Source of the DNA: Gordionus sp. m RMFG-2023
Lineage: Eukaryota; Nematomorpha; Gordioida; Chordodea; Parachordodidae
Assembly: GCF_954871325.1 (NCBI RefSeq)
Contig: NC_088775.1
Span: 24,095,561-24,159,560 of the forward strand
Length of the DNA: 64,000 bases
Direction of reading: 5' to 3'
A program made the position numbers and the translations under genes. The notes under the pieces were generated by a model that was not told where the DNA came from, made no database searches, and saw only the letters and a list, made by a program, of their open reading frames with translations. Numbering within the stretch: the first letter of the stretch is position 1; the number at the start of each line of letters is the position of its first letter. Of the stretch, positions 59,901-64,000 are shown one piece after another.

Positions 59901-62900
59901 CTCACACCGCCTTTTTAAAAAATGTGTAATTGTGTTTTAAATTTATTTATTTGAATGTTTAAGGGGACGATATGATATTAAGCTTTATCCCACGTTCGCC
60001 CAATTGCATGGAAAATCGTTTGATTACAAAATTCCTTATTCTACAATTCTCAGGCTTTTTGTTTTACCTCACAAAGATCACAGACAAATATATTTTGTGG
60101 TATATGAAAATTAAAAATTTACTTTTTTTTGTTTTATTCTGTTGAAACATTTAAAAAATGGTTTATCTTTATTTTACTAGCATAGATTTGAACTTGTTAT
60201 CGATTAGGAAATTGATAAAATATAATGCAAATTCCAGGGATGGGTTCGGGTACGGTTTAAGGTTAAAAAAATAGGTGGGTTTTCAGGAAAATATTTTTGA
60301 ACTCGGGTTTGGTTCCGGGTTCAGCTCGGGTTTAAGAATTTTTGAATTGATAAAAAAAAATATTCTATATTGAAATCATAATTAAAAAACTAGACAAACA
60401 TTTGGTATAAAAAATAAATTTTTTATTTTATTTATAGGCAAAATATAGTTAAAAATACAAAGCATAGTCATGTATAGATTAAAAAATTTTTATTTAGACG
60501 TATTTCTTTAAATTAACAATATCCAATATAATAATTTTTACTTTGACTTGTTCACTTTCATTTTCCTCTAATTAATAATCTCTGATAATAAGTTAAAAAT
60601 TAAAATAAATAAATGAATTTATGAAGAAACGTGAGGGATTTATCGAAATAAGTTTTTATTATGCCTCAATTGATTATAGTTAAACCACATGAGCCAATAT
60701 AATTCTAAGCAACTTTACATTAACAAAAGGTCATGAAACTAATATAACTCTCTGTTACCATTTTAGATAATGATGTTTTATAGAATGGACTAATAAGGAA
60801 AAATTTATAGGCCAAACCAAATTAACAATTCTTGAAGAAGAGAATATAAACGACCAATCCAAATAATACTATATGGTGGTTAGTCTTCTTAGATGACTAA
60901 ATGGAAGCTAGGTTCATTATGGTTAAATTACATAGAATAAACGAATTACATTTTATGTTGTAAAATTATTTATAAATTACATTTTTATTATAAATCAAAA
61001 ATTTATTAATCTTCCTTTAACAAAAGAAAAATGTTCTTTTTATATCTTTATCAAACGATCAACTAAATTGATTTTAAAGTTAAGAAATAAACATAAATTA
61101 TAACGATAAAATAAAACGTTATACAAACTAAAAATAATTTCGCCAAAAGTTATAAAAAATAAAATCGAATTATTTAACATAATTGTTTAAAATTTATTAA
61201 CAATCTAATAGGTGAGAATAAATTCAAAAAAATTTAAAAATGGTGTAAATGAATTAAGTTGTTTAAAATTTATTAACACTTCACTTAATTAGAAATTTGA
61301 AAATATTATAAAATGTCAAGTAAATTATTAATATTTGTATTTACAATTATACAAATATCGTATATTAATTTAAACAATACACTGAACCCAGTTGAACCCC
61401 AAATAAAATTCCCGGGTTCGGTTAGGGGTTTTGAATATATTATAAACGGGGTTCGGGTTCAGATTTTTTTCTCAAAACCCGGTTTTCTTCTCCAGGTTCA
61501 GGTTCGGTTCGAACTCCTGGAAAATTCAAAAAAATCAACCCCCCTTCCCATTTTCATTAATTTAAAATTAAAATATATAATGAATTTCGTCTGTATTTAA
61601 TTTTCCCACATTATTTGCCTGGGTTTTCAAGGTAAATTTACATCTCTATAAATTAAATATTAAAGGCTATATAATTTATGTGTATATATACAGATCAGTT
61701 TGGATCCACCCATCAAACAGGGACAAACGCGATACCCCTTTTTGATCCTACTCTTTGAAAAGGATGAAGAGATCACTATGAAATTATCGTTGAATGAGTA
61801 AACGAAAACAATATTTTTTTAACGTGTTATGAATATTCATTTAAAAATGTTCCATATTTGTATAGGTCAATTCCCATTTACTTTCTATTGGCTCCTTTAA
61901 GGTTTAACACGGTCTAAGGTTTAGTTTAGTTAACGCAATTTTTTAGATCCGTTTTGCGGTTTTTAAATTTTCTTCAATAGTGAAAAAAAGGAAATGAAAT
62001 ATTTTGCAATTAATAAGACTGAGCCAATGAAGATCAGGCACAGAAACTGACTGAATACTATTCTTTAGATTCTGGTTTTGTTTAAACTGGTGTCCAATTT
62101 TTACCGATATCACTGACCTATTACCGTTTTTTTTCTTATAAGCCAAAATACTATTTTAATCAAAAAAAAATTGTAGAAATATTTTATTATCTCAATATAT
62201 AAATTAATAAAAAGGAAACAGATTAAAGAAAATTATGAGGGGAAACTTTCACAAGAAATGAGCGGCAAAACATTCGAGATTTTTAGCCGCTTGATTAAAG
62301 CTCTCTCCGGTAACAAAATTACCGTTCCGGGAAATTTTAAAAGGTTTTAATTATTGAGAAAAAAAAATATGTGCATTCTATTTCGATGAAATATTTTTTT
62401 AAAAATATAAACTAGCTTACTTAGGTGAAGGCGATATTAAACGCTGAAGAAATTGAGCATTGTGTAGTCATTTTAATATAAAAGGATAGCACTAAATACT
62501 AGTTATAAATTATATTGGAATATTCTTTTAAACATAATACATATGTTTATTTCTAATTTAAAAAATTTTAATATAAAATGGTCGAAATATCCAAATTTTT
62601 TGAAATGAAATTTTTCAATGCTCTATTTTTAGCTTGCTATCATTTAACATTACGTACTCGAAATCTCTGATATGGCTTTTAGTCTTACTTATATAGCACT
62701 AAAAAATAATTTATTCGAAATTTACTTGTAATATATAATTATCTCCATTTAAAATTATCCTTCTTCGCTCTCTCGATATAGCATAATATTTTTTGTGATT
62801 AGCACAAACTTTTATATTTCTCAAAATCAAAATAGGACTCTTCCATGGATATAACTACAAAATAATTGATACCAAAATATCTTTAAAATTAATGTACAAG

Positions 62901-63177
62901 TAATTGTCAATTTTTTAAAATAAATATTATATATTCTCGATATCCATAGTCATAACGGTAGTAGTTCCTGCATAAGCTGTTCTTACAAAGCAGCCGCTGG
63001 TTACCTTTATCCGCTAGAGCGCTGTTTCGTCTTTGTTCACAAGCCCCCTCTCGCTATTAGATTCGACGAAGTTGCTTCAGTCAATTTCGCTAGATCATCG
63101 GGGATGACAACTAAGACATTTGATTTCGAGATCGCCACCAAGTCTGGAACTGACCATGTGTTCAGCAATATTGCTAA
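53908..63177 (+). CDS. SSRP1: SSRP1, FACT complex subunit, nine exons, 3' end outside the window
   Basis: Exons: 53908-53964, 54011-54196, 54237-54342, 54589-54794, 59645 (or 59642)-59739, 59964-60099, 61694-61797, 62215-62343, 62950-63177; all have GT-AG junctions and consistent phase, giving about 416 residues. The start [14 protein letters not shown] aligns with the SSRP1 N terminus. Diagnostic blocks follow: [101 protein letters not shown] and [20 protein letters not shown]. These are the Spt16-binding N-terminal domain and the tandem PH-like histone-binding middle domain; the acidic stretch and HMG box would follow beyond 64000. FACT loosens and rebuilds nucleosomes during transcription, replication and repair. 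Introns 1 and 2 are 46 and 40 nt; intron 4 is 4.85 kb of repeats and contains a gene on the other strand. No internal stop or frame break was seen, so the gene looks functional. Confidence 0.93.
54991..55440. repeat. GTGCCCCCATTTGGGGGTAA minisatellite in SSRP1 intron 4
   Basis: About six imperfect units of 40-50 bp, each with the self-complementary core CCCCATTTGGGG. The array is split by a MITE at 55085-55304 and decays to the right. Confidence 0.8.
55085..55304. mobile_element. 220-bp MITE inside the minisatellite
   Basis: The ends TGTGTTGTTAAACAGCTTG and inverted TAGTGTTGTTAAATGGCTC start ~75-bp TIRs that share GAGCCGATTTTTAAAA and CTAACTCAATATTT. CCCCCAT occurs on both sides, consistent with a 7-8-bp duplication of the array unit. 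Confidence 0.75.
55440..55990. repeat. Degenerate 30-40-bp tandem repeats (GTTTTTTGTAAATTCTAAC)
   Basis: At least a dozen units combining GTTTTTTGTAA, TCAAACC or TTCTAACATT, and TTTTTAAAACTAAC. Length and order vary from unit to unit. Non-coding, within SSRP1 intron 4. Confidence 0.75.
56191..56411. repeat. 54-bp satellite, four near-identical copies
   Basis: The unit contains TTGTGACAAACATGAATAAG and repeats every 54 bp with almost no differences. Since 54 is a multiple of three, several frames stay open across it, producing artificial repeat proteins; it is not a gene. Confidence 0.9.
56623..57196 (-). CDS. Unrecognised gene nested in SSRP1 intron 4 (3' four exons)
   Basis: Minus-strand exons 57196-57062 ([20 protein letters not shown]), 56968-56813 ([20 protein letters not shown]), 56769-56717 ([16 protein letters not shown]) and 56676-56623 ([15 protein letters not shown], stop). 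All joins have GT-AG ends and agreeing phases (1, 1, 0); the introns are 93, 43 and 40 nt, like the small introns of SSRP1. About 132 residues result. The first exon shown predicts a helix or coiled coil, the second is strongly basic. A start is missing: a candidate ATG at 57310 ([10 protein letters not shown]) ends in the wrong phase, and the hAT at 57316-59081 sits where upstream exons would be. No family was recognised; a transposon-associated ORF is possible. Confidence 0.55.
57316..59081 (+). mobile_element. Decayed hAT element in SSRP1 intron 4
   Basis: The ends CAGGCGTGTACGCAGCGGGG and inverted GGCACGTACGCAGGAATTTG are terminal repeats next to long C- or CCCCC-rich tracts (a run of about 24 C near 57353-57376). 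The plus strand carries traces of a DUF4371-type hAT transposase at 57650-58440: [37 protein letters not shown] and [14 protein letters not shown], with many stops. Flanking CATATAAG and CATAAGAG may be a worn 8-bp duplication. The same TTCAGTAAATTCC word occurs outside both ends. Confidence 0.7.
58451..58603. mobile_element. 153-bp GGGCC MITE in the decayed hAT
   Basis: The ends CAGAGCCCTGCAGAGG and inverted CAGAGACTTGCAGGCCCG enclose GGTCCGGG and CCCGGCCC words. It interrupts the C-terminal coding remnant of the surrounding hAT, so it is younger. Confidence 0.65.
59359..59543. mobile_element. 185-bp GGGCC MITE with 8-bp target duplication
   Basis: ATAATTGT (59351-59358) and ATAATTAT (59544-59551) flank the ends CAGGGATCTGCAGGCCC and inverted CAGAGACCTGCAGAGAT. 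Same family as 17169 and 58451, and the duplication length supports a hAT-mobilised MITE. It sits 100 bp upstream of SSRP1 exon 5, near the acceptor. Confidence 0.8.
60232..61645. repeat. GGGTTCGGG-type repeat filling SSRP1 intron 6
   Basis: The left end CAGGGATGGGTTCGGGTACG and the right end, inverted TAGAGATGTAAATTTACCTT, look like diverged TIRs. Words such as GGGTTCGGGTTCAG, CGGGTTTGGTTCCGGG and their complements lie near both ends, with AT-rich non-coding DNA between. It is probably a non-autonomous DNA transposon. Confidence 0.45.
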
Positions 63178-64000
63178 GTAATAATTATTAATTTATAAAT
63201 TATGAATAAATACCAATTCGTTCTTTTTTCAATGACAGTTGATGGGTGAGGAGTAAGAATTCCAAGTGAAGCAAAGGTTTGCTGGTTTGTTCCAGGTGAG
63301 GCCAGTTTTTTGCCAATTAAAGCAAGATATTTCTGTGCCTACGGGGTATGATATTTAGATCAGAAGCGATCACATGATTTGGAGCGTTAAAAATAGGCTT
63401 GAAAAAGTTTGGCCAAATTGTAAATATCAGTTACAAGATTGGCGTGGCGATGATTTTACGTGGATCTAATTGATATGCCATTTATTTGAAAATTATAATT
63501 TTATTAATATAAAAACAAAAGGATAGGATTATAAAACATGAATACTATGATTTTATGACATTTTTATAATTAGAAAGCATGTTGTTGGTCTGCAAAACGT
63601 TGGTTTTATTAAATGGCATATCTATATTTTAATTTTTTTTTACAAAAATTTCTGAAATCTAAATTTTATTTACTAATTGTGTATTATCATATATTATCAC
63701 TAAATTTAATATATATTAATAAACAATATTTAAAAAAATGTAATTTTATATTAAACCCTGATTTCTTTGGTCGATCAACCAACTTACCTTGTTATGAGAC
63801 ACATACTTTGGTTCAAAAATATTTTAAATTAAAAAAAAAGATTATTGGCTTGGTTTTAACTACTTGCCTCGGTCTCCCCTATTGCTAGATATTGTATAAT
63901 TACTATTTCGTATATTATAAGGTTATTTTAATTTTTAGTACATTAAGGTCATGAAAGTTGTTATATGTGAGAAAGGAAGTATATTAAAACCCCAAAGCGC
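63178..64000. other. End of window: SSRP1 intron with an orphan coding-like piece
   Basis: After exon 9 the expected EEYGKL-type continuation is not present before 64000. Instead 63233-63350 reads VRIPSEAKVCWFVPGEASF and LPIKARYFCAYG, and 63366-63469 reads MIWSVKNRLEKVWPNCKYQL and QDWRGDDFTWI before a stop. The two parts are in different frames. They do not match SSRP1 or any family I can name. The rest is AT-rich. Confidence 0.35.

Noticed and set aside
1-64000. tRNA, rRNA, snRNA genes or CRISPR arrays
   Set aside because: No convincing box A/B pairs, cloverleaf, rRNA core sequence or spaced repeats were seen by eye; a covariance-model scan would be needed to exclude small RNA genes.

Overview
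This window looks like nuclear DNA of an AT-rich animal. It holds parts of two conserved eukaryotic genes with ordinary GT-AG introns, the shortest only about 40-46 nt, set in a dense pile of nested transposable elements. The phylum cannot be named from the sequence. No rRNA, tRNA, CRISPR array or bacterial-type gene was recognised.

Host genes. (1) A minus-strand homologue of the G-patch splicing-associated protein GPATCH1 (exons between 13534 and 8853) is interrupted by long introns; its first exon, at least one middle exon and its 3' part are not located. (2) A plus-strand homologue of SSRP1, the HMG-box subunit of the FACT histone chaperone, starts at 53908; nine exons covering the N-terminal and middle domains can be read to 63177, and the gene then leaves the window. 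(3) A small unrecognised minus-strand gene (56623-57196) with matching intron phases lies inside SSRP1 intron 4.

Layout. 1-7697: a hAT element whose 3' end is present twice as an inverted repeat, with a non-LTR retrotransposon inserted in one arm. 7698-8202: a Tc1/mariner remnant. 8853-13534: GPATCH1. 14077-14584 and 15445-19647: repeats carrying pieces of one uncommon transposon-borne protein family; the second holds a piggyBac element with clean TTAA duplications. 21771-31180: a Ty3/Gypsy-like LTR fossil with AAAGG target duplications, containing a ZMYM1-type hAT element with an exact 8-bp duplication. 32333-38654: a second LTR fossil, one LTR split by a long-TIR element carrying a two-exon reading frame. 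40870-41417: 3' end of another non-LTR element. 41777-51399: a large palindromic element whose arms hold ~300-bp tandem repeats and whose interior holds a stack of four further insertions. 51416-52798: a long-TIR element with a 9-bp target duplication. 53908-64000: SSRP1, with introns full of minisatellites, MITEs and a decayed hAT.

How it fits together. Only GPATCH1 (pre-mRNA splicing) and SSRP1 (nucleosome reorganisation during transcription and replication) are clear cellular genes; almost everything else is transposon fossil. Several insertion boundaries are exact to the base, so the order of insertions can be read. Best candidates for undescribed biology are the repeat-armed palindromic element (41.8-51.4 kb), the two-exon cargo frame in the long-TIR element (34716-35204) and the nested minus-strand gene in SSRP1.
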